Shown here piece by piece: positions 1-12,540 of a stretch of 64,000 nucleotides of DNA. The notes beneath the pieces are model-generated. The model was given only the letters and a program-made list of their open reading frames with translations, was not told the origin of the DNA and did no database searches. Location of the stretch: positions 31,269,398 to 31,333,397 of the forward strand of contig OX352773.1 in assembly GCA_947095535.1 (NCBI GenBank). The letters are read 5' to 3'. The DNA comes from Poecilobothrus nobilitatus. Taxonomy: Eukaryota > Arthropoda > Insecta > Diptera > Dolichopodidae. Within the stretch, counting starts at the first letter, position 1, and every line of letters begins with the position of its first letter. The position numbers and the translations under genes were made by a program.

Positions 1-3000
1 ATACAATACATATATGAAGTTTAAATATTTAAACTTTTATACAAAAAAAAAAGTTATTTTAAAGATATGTATTCTTAAATTTAATAAAAATAAAATGAGA
101 TTTTATAGATATTTAAAAGCGATTTTATAACAATAAAAGTATTTTAATTACAAAAAAAAAAAAAAATGAATAAGTACAAAATTTTCTTGTTAAAATTTAC
201 GCTCATAAAGAGCGAAAAAAAAATTTCTTTATGTTGATTGTTTCTATTTTTGTTTTTTTGTTATTAACTCCCTTCTTTTCTTCTTATTAAAGCTACTATT
301 ATATTATCGTATATACATATATAGCGTACATTTATAAATTTCTGTTATTTATTGTAAAAAAATATATCCATTATCAATTTTCCGTCGTTGTATTTCTGTA
401 TCCCCCTTCTTAATAATCATTAAAACATTAACTTTTTCTTTTAAATTTTCTTTTTTTTTTCTCCTTATGGTTTATTTTATTTCTTTTGTTTTCTGCCTCC
501 AAATGTTTTTGTTCATAACAGATATTTTCACTTTTGTATTGTGTTCTTTTTTTTTTTTTTTATATAAAAATAAAGAAAAACATTTTCCTTTTATTCATTT
601 TACTTATACTTACTGTTAAATTTACTACAATGATTTTCCATATATATATATATATATAAGTATATATTTATTTTTATAATTTTATATTTGTATTCCTTTT
701 TTTTTCTTCCTTAAAACTCATTTCTTTTGAATCAATATTCATTTCTTTTCAGCCACAAACCTTTAAGTTGTTCATTTTGTTTTTTTTTTTATTATTTTAT
801 TGTTTTTTTTTTTAAGATAATTTCGCGTGTCATTTAAATTAAACCAAACTAATATAATTATTATTCCTATAAGAAGATATACCTATATTACACACCACCA
901 TTTCACTGCCCACATAAACAACAACTGAAGCAAAACAATAAATAAAGTAAGAATATTAATAACAAGAGGAATTACCGTTATAATGATAACAGCCAATTTA
1001 AATATAGAATAAATAGAATTGTTTTTAACAAATTATTTACTTATCCTATATTATTTCCATTAATTGTGATCTTTGAAAATATGTTCCTTGTATTCAATTT
1101 AATTAATTCAATTAATTTATTAGTTAAAAAAGTCATAATATTAAATGTAACATATACCTATTACCTACTACCTATTTAATCAACTTAGAAAAGATCATCT
1201 CTTTTAAAATTTAAACAGAAATTTTTAGTAAATTTAAAAAAAAAAAAAAAGGCTTAAACAAAAAGGAGGAGGATTCTCGATTTTTAAGGAAAATCGAGGG
1301 AGAGGGGAAAACATTAAAACTTGCAATTAATAATCAATGGAAATATATAGTAGGTACAATTTTAAATGAAAATATCGATACTTAACAGTAGATATTGTAT
1401 TTAAATTGTTAAGGACAAACAATTTGTAGTAAAATTTAATAATGTTGGTTCCCCTAAATCAAGAAATTATAAAATTATAGTGAAAATTAAAAATTAATTA
1501 AAGGAGGAAAAAAAAACAATTAAATTGCCGCGTGCATAAAAATAACTTTTTTAATTACAGAGGTGAATCTATAACTTAAGATTAGCGTGTGTGTTTATTT
1601 ATATATGTATATGTTATATTAAAATATTAAAAATAAAATCTATAAATGTTTAAGTAGTTCATTTTAAATGCAAATAATTTATAAAAAGAATTTGTAATGA
1701 AAAAGAGTCCATCTTCTATAGAAATTTCCTTATTTAATCTCTCTAATTTTTTATATAAATATACAAATATTTAAATTGAAAGAAAATTTTTAAACTTAAA
1801 ACTTTACCACAAAATATTTTTCTTAATACTTTCAATAAAAAAAAAAAAAAAAATATTCTATTTATGTGAATATTAAACTTTTATATATACATACATAATA
1901 ACTTATACATAATATAAATTTATTTAATAATTATTAGGAACAATTTCAAATTAATTATTTAAAGAATAAGAACAATACACAATTCTTAATCTTATTGAAA
2001 AACAAAGATTATACGAATATATAATATTTATAAATGTATACATAAGTAATGGGTAGATATTAAGTATATCTATAAAAAAAATTTAAAATTTGTTTTAAAT
2101 TAAAAAAGAAAAAAACCCCAAAAAAATGTTAATACAAACTAAAAATATTTTTATACAAGTAAACTAAAATTTCTAATACTTAAGTATTCAGATTTTTTCC
2201 TGGGCTTCGAATATGTCAATTATAAAATGTCAGATTCAGATTCGTCATAAAATAAAAATACAGATGTATGCATTAGATGTATAAGGTATAGGTATCACAA
2301 TCCTTATTCCATGAATAAGTTGATTAATCTGTATACTTTTTATTATAATATACGTATATTAAACTTCCAAACAGAAAAAATTAAAACAATCAAATTTAAG
2401 AACAATTGACCAAACATGTAACCATTTTATACCCTATTCAGACTATGAGAAAGTGGTATCACATATTATTGAGTTTGTATAAAATTTTGATAGAAATTCG
2501 TACTCACAATACGTTTTATTTAATTCAAAAATGTTTTTGTATAAGGCTGGAGTTTAAGTACGAAATCCCATTTCTCAAAATTCTAAAAATTCTTCAATTA
2601 ACCACAAAATCTCTAATTTCAAAATCCCTATTTACAAAATCGCAAATTGTGAAACCTCATTCTTACACATTGACACATTCTTACAGATGGTATTACTCGG
2701 TGGAAAACATCAAATAACCAAACAACTTACTGAAACTCTGGTTTTGTAATCAATAATAAAATCCTCCTATTTATTCTTTTTTTTTTTACTATACATATTT
2801 TTAGCATTTTAAATATCTGCGTGCCACCTGCCGCCGTCCTCCACCCATAATCTTCGCGAAAAAAAATATTGAAACCCTGATTTTTTTTTTAATCAACTCT
2901 AAAATCACTTTTAATTATTTTCTTACAAACAATATTATCTATTACAACTAAATATATAAAGCATTGACAATTTTCTCATTTAATTATTATATTTTCTAAA

Positions 3001-3403
3001 TTTTTTCTAAATTGATTCGTAAAATATGGGATTATTATTTCGAGATATTAAAATTTTTGGAATTTTGTAACTATGGAATTTTGAGAAATAGAGAATTTCA
3101 GGACACTCCCATGCTACTGAACAATTTTAAATCGATAATATTATTATAATATTATAATTGTATTTTATTTGTAGTACTTTTAATAAAATTTTTGGATTTT
3201 TATCTCAAAAAATCTTATCAATAATTAATTACAAAAATAAATACATATGTATTTTTATTGCAGGGCTATATGAAAAAAAATTCTCTATAACAGATAAAAA
3301 TTGAAAAATACATTTTACATAACATGTGTTATACGCTTTTAACATGTTATAAAGCTTAATCTGAAACAAGTAAATGTAACAGTAAGTCGATGCAACCGAC
3401 TTA
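1..3403. other. intronic AT-rich sequence, no gene seen
   Basis: The stretch holds poly-A and poly-T runs of 8-18 bases and short TA tracts. One unusual spot is a GC-rich pocket at 2819-2858 (GTGCCACCTGCCGCCGTCC). A small stem, TAAGTCG...CGACTTA at 3382-3402, sits just outside the next mobile element. Reading frames here are short and of low complexity. Confidence 0.7.
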
Positions 3404-3679
3404 TTAATACCCTACACCTGAATAATTCGAATTAAATTAACAATCCATAAGTGTTTTTGGCAGTGCTTGAACTTCTTCCCTTTTCTGTTTTATTCAACTC
3501 GAATTTCAAGAACGTAAAAGAGGCATCCGCTTGGGATATTCTTGACACCCACCCCTTGTATAAAATTTTAAGTTTCTATCTTAATTATTTTCGAAGATTG
3601 GTAGTCCTTGGGATGTTTGTGTCAGCTACCCGAATTGCCACTCCAATTCATCGAATCCATCTCAGGAACATAAAGAAAA

Positions 3680-5900
3680 CTTGCCAGAACACCATTCTAT
3701 TAAATTTAAAGGTTCTACTTTTGTTGGTTTTGGAGATATGCTTGTTGCTCTTGTGCTCGTCCGGAAGTTTCCAAAATACGAACCCATTGTTCAAATTCTT
3801 TCAAATGTCAGTTTCCAATTTTACAGAAAAAGAAACATAACAGAACACCTTTGTACTAAAAATAAAAGTTCTATCTTTGTTGGTTGTGGAGATATACTCG
3901 TTTGATCTGGGGCTCGTCCGGAAGCTTTCAAGATTTGAACCCATGGACCAAATCCTCACAAATTTCAGAAACATAAATCAAACATGAAGGAACACCATTC
4001 TGCCTAATTTAAAGGTTATATCCTTGTTGCATTTGGAGATAATATCATTTGCTCTGAGGCTCGTTCGGAAGCTTTCAAAATCCGAACCCAAGGACCAAAT
4101 CCTCTCAAATTTCAGAGGCCTAAATCATACATGAAAGAACACCATTATGCCAAAAGTAAAGGTTATATATTTGTTGTTTTTGGAGATAATCTCATTTGCT
4201 CTGGGGCTCGTTCGGAAGCTTCCAAAATCCAAACCCATGGACCACATCCTCTTAAATTTTAGAGACATAAATCAAACTGGAAGAAACATCATTATAAAAA
4301 ATTTAAAGGTTCTATCTTTATTGGTTTTGGAGATAATCTCGTTTGCTCTGGGGCTCGTTCGGAAGTTTCCAAAACCCGAACCCATGGACCAAATCTTCTC
4401 ACATTTCAGAGACTTAATTAAAACATGAAAGAACACCACCCTGCCAAATTTAAAGGTTATATCTTTGTTGGTTTTGGAGATAACCTCATTTGCTCTGGTG
4501 CTCGTTCGGAAGCTTCTAAAACCAAACCCATGGACCAAATCCTCTTAAATTTCAGAGACATAAATCAAACAAGAAAGAACACCATTGTACCAAATTCAAA
4601 GGTTCTACCTTTGTTCGTATTGGATATAATCTCATTTGCTATGCGGCTCGTTGGGAAGCTTCCAAAATTCGAATCCACGGTTCAAATTCTTTCAAATTTA
4701 AACCCATGGCCAAATCCTCTCAAATTTCAGAGACTTAAATCAAACATGAAAAAACACCATTCGGCCAAATTTAAAGGTTATATATATTTGTTGTTTTTGG
4801 AGATAATCTCATTTGCTCTGGGGCTCGTTCGGAAGCTTCCAAAATCCAAACCCATGGACCACATCCTCTTAAATTTTAGAGACATAAATCAAACTGGAAG
4901 AAACATCATTATAAAAAATTTAAAGGTTCTAACTTTATTGGTTTTGGAGATAATCTCGTTTGCTCTGGGGCTCGTTCGGAAGTTTCCAAAAGCCGAACCC
5001 ATGGACCAAATCTTCTCACATTTCAGAGACTTAAATAAAACATGAAAGAACACTACCCTGCCAAATTTAAAGGTTATATCTTTGTTGGTTTTGGAGATAA
5101 TCTCATTTGCTCTGGTGCTCGTTCGGAAGCTTCCAAATCCAAACCCATGGACCAAATCCTCTTAAATTTCAGAGGCCTAAATCATACATGAAAGAACACC
5201 ATTCTTCCAAAAGTAAAGGTTATATCTTTATTGGTTTTGGAGATAATCTCATTTGCTCTGGGGCTCGTTCGGAAGCTTCCAAATCCAAACCCATGGACCA
5301 AATCCTCTTAAATTTCAGAGACATAAATCGAACGGGAAGGAACACCACCCTGCCAAATTTAAAGGTTATATCTTTGTTGGTTTTGGAGATAATCTCATTT
5401 GCTCTGGTGCTCGTTCGGAAGCTTCCAAATCCAAACCCATGGACCAAATCCTCTTAAATTTCAGAGGCCTAAATCATACATGAAAGAACACCATTCTGCC
5501 AAAAGTAAAGGTTCTATCTTTATTGGTTTTGGAGATAATCTCGTTTGCTCTGGGGCTCGTTCGGAAGTTTCCAAAAGCCGAACTCATGGACCAAATCTTC
5601 TCACATTTCAGAGACTTAAATAAAACATGAAAGAACACCACCCTGCCAAATTTAAAGGTTCTATCTTTGTTGGTTTTGGAGATAATCTCATTTGCTCTGG
5701 TGCTCGTTCGGAAGCTTCCAAAACCCAAACCCATGGACCAAATCCTCTTAAATTTCAGAGACATAAATCGAACGGGAAGAAACATCATTGTACAAAATTT
5801 GAAGGTTCTATCTTTGTTGCTTTTGGAGATAATCTCGTTTGCGAAGAAAGCCCCAAAAGCCCGGAATCATTCGGAAGCTTCCAGAATCCGAACCCATGGA
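3680..5900. repeat. tandem array of about 15 units of 146-147 bp
   Basis: The anchor AATCTCRTTTGC recurs with its TCTC near 3896, 4043, 4190, 4337, 4484, 4630, 4807, 4954, 5101, 5247, 5393, 5539, 5686 and 5833; a diverged unit lies near 3739. Steps are 146 or 147 bp, except 177 bp at 4630-4807, where about 30 bp are inserted (around 4680-4715). Each unit contains GAACACCA, AAATTTAAAGGTT, TTGGTTTTGGAGATAAT, GGCTCGTTCGGAAGCTTCC, AACCCATGGACCAAATCCT and AAATTTCAGAG. A length of 49 codons keeps frames open across units and creates overlapping reading frames on both strands. These are read as by-products, not genes. Confidence 0.95.
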
Positions 5901-6003
5901 CGGATTTTGTCCAGATTCGAACTTAGCCTTTCTTTCGTAATTAGTAACCTACTATATAAATTTCATCAAGATAGCATCATTATTTTTTGAGTTATCGTGC
6001 GTA

Positions 6004-6024
6004 CGGACGGACGGACGGACGGAC
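6004..6024. repeat. (GGAC)5 microsatellite inside mobile element
   Basis: Five consecutive GGAC units lie next to the conserved right end of the 3404-6159 element. Related GTCC tracts occur in family C elements at 40728-40749 and, degraded, at 9585-9600 on the other strand. Confidence 0.95.
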
Positions 6025-6159
6025 ATCGCTAAATCGACTCCGGCGGTGATCCTGATTCAGAATATATATACATGTCTATACCTAACTCGCTTCCTTTTGG
6101 TGGTTACAAACACCATACCAAAGTTAATATACCCTATACTTTAGGTGTAGGGTATAAAA

Positions 6160-8053
6160 AGGGTATTAAGTAGGGTATGAATACTGATATCAGTATAATG
6201 AATTTAACACCAGTTACTGCATATTTTCTAAACAAAATTATCCAAACCCATTAAAAATTATGGTAAAAATTATAATATTAAAGAATTACTTACTACAAAA
6301 TGATAGATTTCGGTATGTCTTCATTTAAAAATACTAAATCACAACGTTATTTTCTTTTGTATGATGGTAAAATCCATCCATCAATTTTTATTATCAAAGG
6401 ATTCAAAAACAAAACTTTTTTTTTTTTTCAAAATAAGTAATGTTTATTGAGGGGGGGAAGGGGTTAAATTATATTATAATAATATTCAGAAATCGTTTTA
6501 ATTTCTTATTTTTAATAAATAATAAATTTTTACTAATTTCTAAACTTTTATTTACCATTTGTTTTTTTTTTTTTTTTAGTTGAATTTTTCAAACTAAAAT
6601 TATTATTATATTTTCTTAAGCTTTCTTTTTTTTTTTTCCTATAAGTACTGATTTAGTTTTTTCTTTGAAAAATTATTTAATTTTTGTCCTGATTAGATCC
6701 TTGAAAAATTTTTCACTTAAAGAAAACTTTAAAAAATTTTTTTTGTTTTTTTTTAATTAAAAGTTTTCCAATAACTGCAAAAGTTGTTAAGTACATTTTT
6801 CTTGGTAATGGGATAAAAAAAAATTTTTTTTTTTTAGTTTTTTATTTAGAATAAAAAAAAAAATCAAAAAAGAAAACGAAATTTTTTTCTAGTTTTTTTT
6901 ACTGTTATCGGAATTTTTGCAAATATTTTTTATTTTTTAAGGAAAATAAAGAAAATATCAATAGAAATTTTATAATTTGTGGTAGTAAATTATTAACTAT
7001 AGAATTAAAAGAGAAAAACATATGCTTAAATTTTTAATATCAGTTTTATTTTATTTATTGCCGTAAAATTTAATTTTTTTTAATCGAATTTTTAAATATT
7101 TTAAGTGTAACTATATATATATATATGTATATAATATTGTATTAAATTTTTTAAAAATTAATAAAAAAATATATTAAAAGATTTTTTTTGGTTTTGGTAA
7201 CCAAAATAATGGTAAGTTTTAGACAAAAACATAACTAATGAAGACTTGGTCGAGAAAATCTTAGAAAAAGGTTGAAAACATTGTAAAAAAATTAAAAATA
7301 ATTGTATTTTTGATGGGTATACAAATATCGGAATATTGGCAAAAGTTTGATCTAGAATCAAGACCTTAGATCGAATGCATAAAAGTGAACTAGATCTTAA
7401 ATTTCAGATTCTCAAACAAAAATAACGAGTTCAAGTGTAAGTTTTGTTTAAAAAAGTGAAATTTGTGTTCAAGCTCAGTTTTATGTATTCGATGCATTGT
7501 GTCGTGACACAATTTTTTTCGAAATTTTTGAATAATATTTCGTGATTAACTTTATGATGAAAATATGACTAGCAAATAACTACTCAGTTTCATATATGTA
7601 AATAAAATATAAAAAAATTAAATGCAGAATTCTTTTCATAATTGTTAAAACTCTGGTTTGCTGTTGAAAAATTAAAAAGTGATATGTATAAAAAAAAAAC
7701 TTTAAGGATCAATACTAAATGGTTTCTTCATTTTACTACATAAAAATTTTTCAAATATATAAAAATATTCAGAGAAACATTGATTAGGTATGATTATGAG
7801 TTACAAATTGGAAGTCCTAAATGAATATCAACAATATTACTGTAAAACACCATAAAACGCCATAACAATAGCTCCTAAAATAGAACTTGCTAAGTATAAA
7901 CTATTGATATTAATTAGTGTTCACTAAATAAAAATACACAATTTCAATTTCGAAAAAATAGACGTTTTTAGGAATCGATTCAATAAGAGTAACCGTAAAT
8001 AATGAAGACGTTTATTTTTAAAATCTCCATTTAGTATTTTTGTATAATGCAGA
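6160..8053. other. intronic AT-rich sequence, no gene seen
   Basis: The stretch is poly-T and poly-A rich, especially 6420-6900. TGTGTC and GACACA separated by two bases at 7497-7510 form a small stem. A stretch of more mixed composition at 7350-7560 has no recognised identity. Confidence 0.65.
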
Positions 8054-8516
8054 GGGGATAAAATCCAGAATTTGTTAAAAAATTTAGAAAAAGACTACCT
8101 ACATCCAGAAACAACTAAATTCAGAAAAGACCAAATCTAAATTTAATATGTAGTTAATATAAAAATTCAGTATAACTTTTTTATTAATTTTACCCTTTTT
8201 ATTATTTAATACTTCAGGCAAGATTAATAAAAAAAATAAATAATATCTATATAAAATTTATTTTTAACATTATGGATTTACTTGCCCTGTTCAAAAGGAG
8301 GATTATTTAAATAAGAAACGGGAGAGTTAGAATAGTCCCCTGGCATTTTTTTCATTTTCAATTTTTAAAAATTTCCTATCAATACAATAAAATTTTTTCT
8401 GGATTATTTGTCTGTATTCTCTCTTTTTGGATGTTTTCTGAATTTTGTTTTTTTCTAGTGTTCATCTTTTCTGAATTTTATCTTTTCTGGATTATGTCTT
8501 TCTGGATTTTATCCCC
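8054..8516. mobile_element. 463-bp MITE-like element with subterminal repeats
   Basis: GGGGATAAAATCCAGAA at 8054-8070 is perfectly inverted at 8500-8516 (TTCTGGATTTTATCCCC). Just inside both ends the motif TTCTGGAT or TTCTGAAT, and its complement, is repeated several times (8104-8126 on the left; 8397-8500 on the right). There is no coding capacity. No clear target-site duplication was found, so the class is open. Confidence 0.65.
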
Positions 8517-8830
8517 AACTCTTATTTTTAACTAATAACTACTTAAATAACTTTATAATAAAGTTCTTAATTTTAATAAAAGTAAATTTTATAAAATAAA
8601 CGATTAGTTTTAAACTAACAGTAAAAACTAAATATTGAATAAATTACCGTTACAATTAATTAAAATGTAAAATTTATTTTTTTTTTTTTTATATATATAA
8701 GTACGTACCTATATTTTTTTTTCACTTTAAATACAAATTATGGTACATAATTAATTTCATTGTTTGAAATATAAATACCGAAAATAACAATATTAATGTA
8801 AAATAAAAAAAGGTAGGAAGAAAAAAAAAA
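8517..8830. other. intronic AT-rich sequence, no gene seen
   Basis: AT-rich sequence with a T run at 8673-8690 and no recognisable feature. Confidence 0.6.
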
Positions 8831-9667
8831 CAAGGCAGAATATAAACCAACGGTTTTTAAAAGCGCACATTTCCAAAAGATAATGCAAACTGTTTAGAAT
8901 TGTGATTTGCACCAAAATTTTAAAATTTCATATACTTAATAAGAAAAGTACTGTATTAAAATAGGACATTTTTGAAATTTTTGGGGGGATGTAAGTCCGG
9001 AACCCTATATAACTAAAAAAACCGTTAACACACGTAAAAAATATATTACGGAAGCTTTAATTTTTATGCCTTGTCGAAGAAAAATTTTTACAGGTGTCTA
9101 AAAATAACAAATTTTCAATTTTTGAGTCCTAATGATCTTAAACAAGGGGATGGTACAAAAAACAATTTCTGAAAAAACTTACACTAATTGTAAAAGTTCG
9201 TTCTTGTTTCAAGTTTAAAATTTCAAGTTTCTATCTAAAAGCATGCTGGAGTTATGAATAAAAAAATATCATGCAAAATTTGATTTTCACATAACCGTAA
9301 ATTTAAATACTAAATTTAAAAAAATTATATAATTATGGATTTTAGAAAGTAAAGAAAATTCCTGTCGAATGGCGTTTTGAGATTGAAAAAATGTTAAGCA
9401 GAACTGAGATAAAACTCATTTAAAAATAGGATTTTTTCAAAGTTTGAAGGGCTGTAGCTTCGTAATGGATGGATGGCTAGATGAAAAAGTTGTTCTCCAA
9501 CATTAATTTTTTTTATTAAGACCTACCCAGTGGTTAAAAGGTTTTCTTTATATCTTTAACGGTGTAGAAGTTTTGATAACAGACAGACGGGCGGACGAAC
9601 GAAAAGGGTGAAATTAGTAGGCACATTTTTTCGAAATTTTTTTGGAAATGTGGTAAAAAGGAAAAAC
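8831..9667 (-). mobile_element. family C non-autonomous element, inverted copy
   Basis: Read on the minus strand, it starts GTTTTTCCTTTTTACCACAT and continues with a degraded GTCC-like tract, CAAAACTTCTACACCGTTAA, AAGCTACAGCCCTTCAAACT and ACCGTTTTTAAAAG-type motifs, closing at AAACAAGG-like sequence. ACATTTCCAAAA occurs inverted near both ends (8866-8877 and 9638-9652). It carries one copy of the internal block that is duplicated in the copy at 40668-41973. No protein is encoded. Confidence 0.75.
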
Positions 9668-11995
9668 AATACGAAGAATTTCTAAATTAACCAATACAAA
9701 GTCTTTCATTTTAATGCTGTTATTATTTTATTTTATATTATGTATATATATATATGTACATAAATAAATTTATTTCAATAGAAATCTTATTATTATTATT
9801 ATAGAATATTTTAATTTTATTTTTATTATTATTTGCAATAATTAAATTTGATATAAAATTAATAATAATAAGAAATAAAAACATCAAAAATTGCCAACAG
9901 AAAATTTAATTAACAGGAATTAAAAGGAAATAATAATTTATCAAAATGTATATATATAAGCATATATAAATTTTTTTTTTTTATTATTTATATATTCTTA
10001 TATTTATTTTATCCTTTATCCTTTGTAATGTACCTACCTGAATATAAAATATAAAGTGACTGATCCAAAAAGTTTCCAACACAAAAATATTTTTAATATT
10101 TACTTCAGCTAATGCTACGTTTAGCTTTTATATTTTGAGATAAAATAGTGAACATGTGTGTTTTGAGTTAACATGTGTGTTATCTATATATATGTATTAA
10201 AAACATTCACTAAATAAACTTTCTAATATTTTTCAATTAGGCAAATAAATCATGCACTTTTTTAAACGTATACTTGAACTTATTTTAAAGTAAGCACCCA
10301 TCTCTCTTTCTAAAATAAAATATATAATTTTTCAGAGATCATCTATATATACTTATATGATGTCCTTTTGATTTATATCATAATAGTATAATATGACACT
10401 TCACAATACTTAACAATATACAATTTTAATAAGTATGGTTTGTATTTCTTATATATATATTGTTTTGTTTTTCATATAAAATTAAGATTTTGTAGAATTG
10501 ATTAACTAAATATATGTCTTCGGAATAACATCCTTAAGATATATTTCACAGATAAAATATACTTAAGGATGGAAGTGGTAAATGACAAAATATGAAAAAT
10601 TAGGAAAATTATAAATTTTATACAATATGTTAGTGGTTATTTTGATAAACCTATATCTATAAACTTCATAATAAGTATATTTATAGTGTCCAATTTTATG
10701 AACAAAATTAAAAACTATTTATTATTTTATTAAATAATTAATCATTTTGAAATTTTTCCATAAAATAAATTTATTAAAAAATTAAAAAAAAATAATTAAT
10801 TGAGTGTAAGTACAAGTCTTCGAAAATTATTAAAATTGAATTTTTAATATTTTAATAAATAGGAAACTGATTTCATACTCTTTACTTTTGCATTGTACAC
10901 CAAAAGTTTGTTTTTTTCTAGATTCTATTTTACATCTTCTATAGTTATAGATCTTTAAAAAAATTTTTATTATAGCATTTGTTTAAGAGGTAATTAGTTT
11001 ATTTCTTCTAAGTATTTTCTCTCTATAAATAAAAACCATACAATGATCAAAAAATTTTCCTTATTATATCTGGATATTTAAAAGTTTTTTAAAATAAGTC
11101 CTGTTAATTCATAATCTTTTAAATAATTTTATTATTTTATTTTATATGTAAATAAGTATATATAAATTATAACGAAAAAAAAAACTAATAAGTATGGAAA
11201 AATTTACCGAAAATCTCTTAAATCTTACAAAAAACAAAAAAAAAAAAAAAGAAAATCTCAGCAGTAAATATATTAACACGAACACCACCTCCTTTTAAAT
11301 AAAAACTCCTGCTGTTTTATTACAAAATTTTTTCTGCTTTTTTTTTTTTGTTGTTTCCTGTTCTGAAATCTCGAAACTAACTTTTTTTTTTGTTTTTTTG
11401 TCTAATTTATATTTAATTCAGACTCTCTTTAGCCCTTGATAAAATTAAAAAAAAAAAAAAAAATTTTAGTTTTAAATTCAAACGAAATTCCCTTAATAAA
11501 AAAAACCATAAAAAGCATTTACTAATATTTCCTTTAAGCAATTTTCCTTCTACAGATTTTTACATTAAATACATAGTAAAAAAAATAAAAAAAAATTAGT
11601 AAATCATTTCTTTTACATTAATTTTTTTTCTAGGAACATTAATATAATTTTAGTTACATTATTTCGCAATAGGTGGTCAAAAAAAAAATTTATTTTTAAA
11701 GTACATTGAAACAAAAAAAAAAAAGAAACCCCTAATATTGCCCTCAATTAAATAATTAATTTTATATGTAAAGTAAATTAAAAATAGTCACATAAAAAAG
11801 TTTTTTTTTTTTTTGGAAGGAAAATTAAATTATAATAATAATTTTTCGAAAGTTTTAGAATTAAAATTTTGTATACGAATAAACACAGATTAAATAAGAC
11901 AAAAAAAAATTTTATTTTATTTTAAAACTGAACGCAAAAAACGTAAAGAAAATTCAATTTTTAAATTGAAAAAAAAAAAAATAATTTTAAATAAT
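9668..11995. other. intronic AT-rich sequence, no gene seen
   Basis: Simple AT sequence with ATTATT runs near 9787-9840 and long poly-A and poly-T runs at 11228-11250 and 11337-11470. No feature is supported. Confidence 0.65.
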
Positions 11996-12540
11996 AGGAA
12001 TGGATCGTCATGTAAAAGTGCATCGAAGGAAATATTTCCTACTTTATGTGAACGACCCGATGCAAAATTTAAATTACAAACTAAAAAAATTATAGATGAC
12101 AGATATGTTGATTGATTTAGAAAAAAGTTTACTGGTATCTTTCAAGAAATGTTGATTGGTATATTTAAAAAATGTTAGTTGGTATCTATCTGTTAAATTA
12201 TATTATTATTTGAATAAATATCTTTACTTAGAAAAATCACTTCAGTTAAAACTGAAAACTGAAACCAAATAAATTCTAAATTCCAAATAAATTCTAAAAA
12301 CAAAATGTCAAATTAACTTCAAAAAAATATCCTCAATTAACGTCAAAAAAAATTTCCTCGAGCAAATAAAATATGTAATAGGGTTAAGGTTAGAGGATAT
12401 TTTAGTCGAGGATCGGAGGATCAGTGCAAATATTTTTTATACATATGACACAACAACAATTTCTGTCAAAAATTTTCTCAAATTCTCCGATCCTCCGATG
12501 CAAAACTAGTTTGCTCTTTTACGTGAAAACCTCTAATCAT
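11996..12540. mobile_element. possible MITE with imperfect inverted ends
   Basis: TCATGTAAAAGTGCATCGAA near the left end resembles the inverse of the right end (TTTTGCATCGG and CACGTAAAAGAGC). A gap of about 14 bases is needed to align them. The perfect palindrome AGGAAATATTTCCT lies at 12027-12040. ATCGGAGGATC (12410-12421) is inverted at 12488-12498 (GATCCTCCGAT). Internal short direct repeats occur at 12105-12190 and 12268-12360. No duplication of the target site was seen, so this is tentative. Confidence 0.4.

Larger units (their letters stand above)
3404..6159. mobile_element. non-autonomous inverted-repeat element carrying a 147-bp tandem array
   Basis: The left end TTAATACCCTACACCTG (3404-3420) is matched in inverse by TAGGTGTAGGGTATAA near 6142-6157, giving short terminal inverted repeats about 2.75 kb apart. 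The right end also folds on itself, TACCCTATAC with GTGTAGGGTA. The interior has an A/T-poor leader (3450-3680), the tandem array (3680-5900), then TTTCATCAAGATAGCATCAT, a (GGAC)5 tract at 6004-6024 and CATCGCTAAATCGACTC. The order of a GGAC tract, AAATCGACTC, GTTACAAAC and TACCCTA..AGGGTA is, as I recall, typical of repeats scattered in fly genomes. No transposase was found. The class of element is not established. Confidence 0.65.

Noticed and set aside
4425..5045. 206-residue reading frame over the tandem array, and others overlapping it on both strands
   Set aside because: Frames stay open because units are 147 bp (49 codons). Several frames are open at once, 146-bp units break them, and no domain is seen. 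Treated as a by-product of the repeat.
3680..5900. CRISPR array
   Set aside because: Units are continuous 147-bp repeats without unique spacers, in an insect intron.
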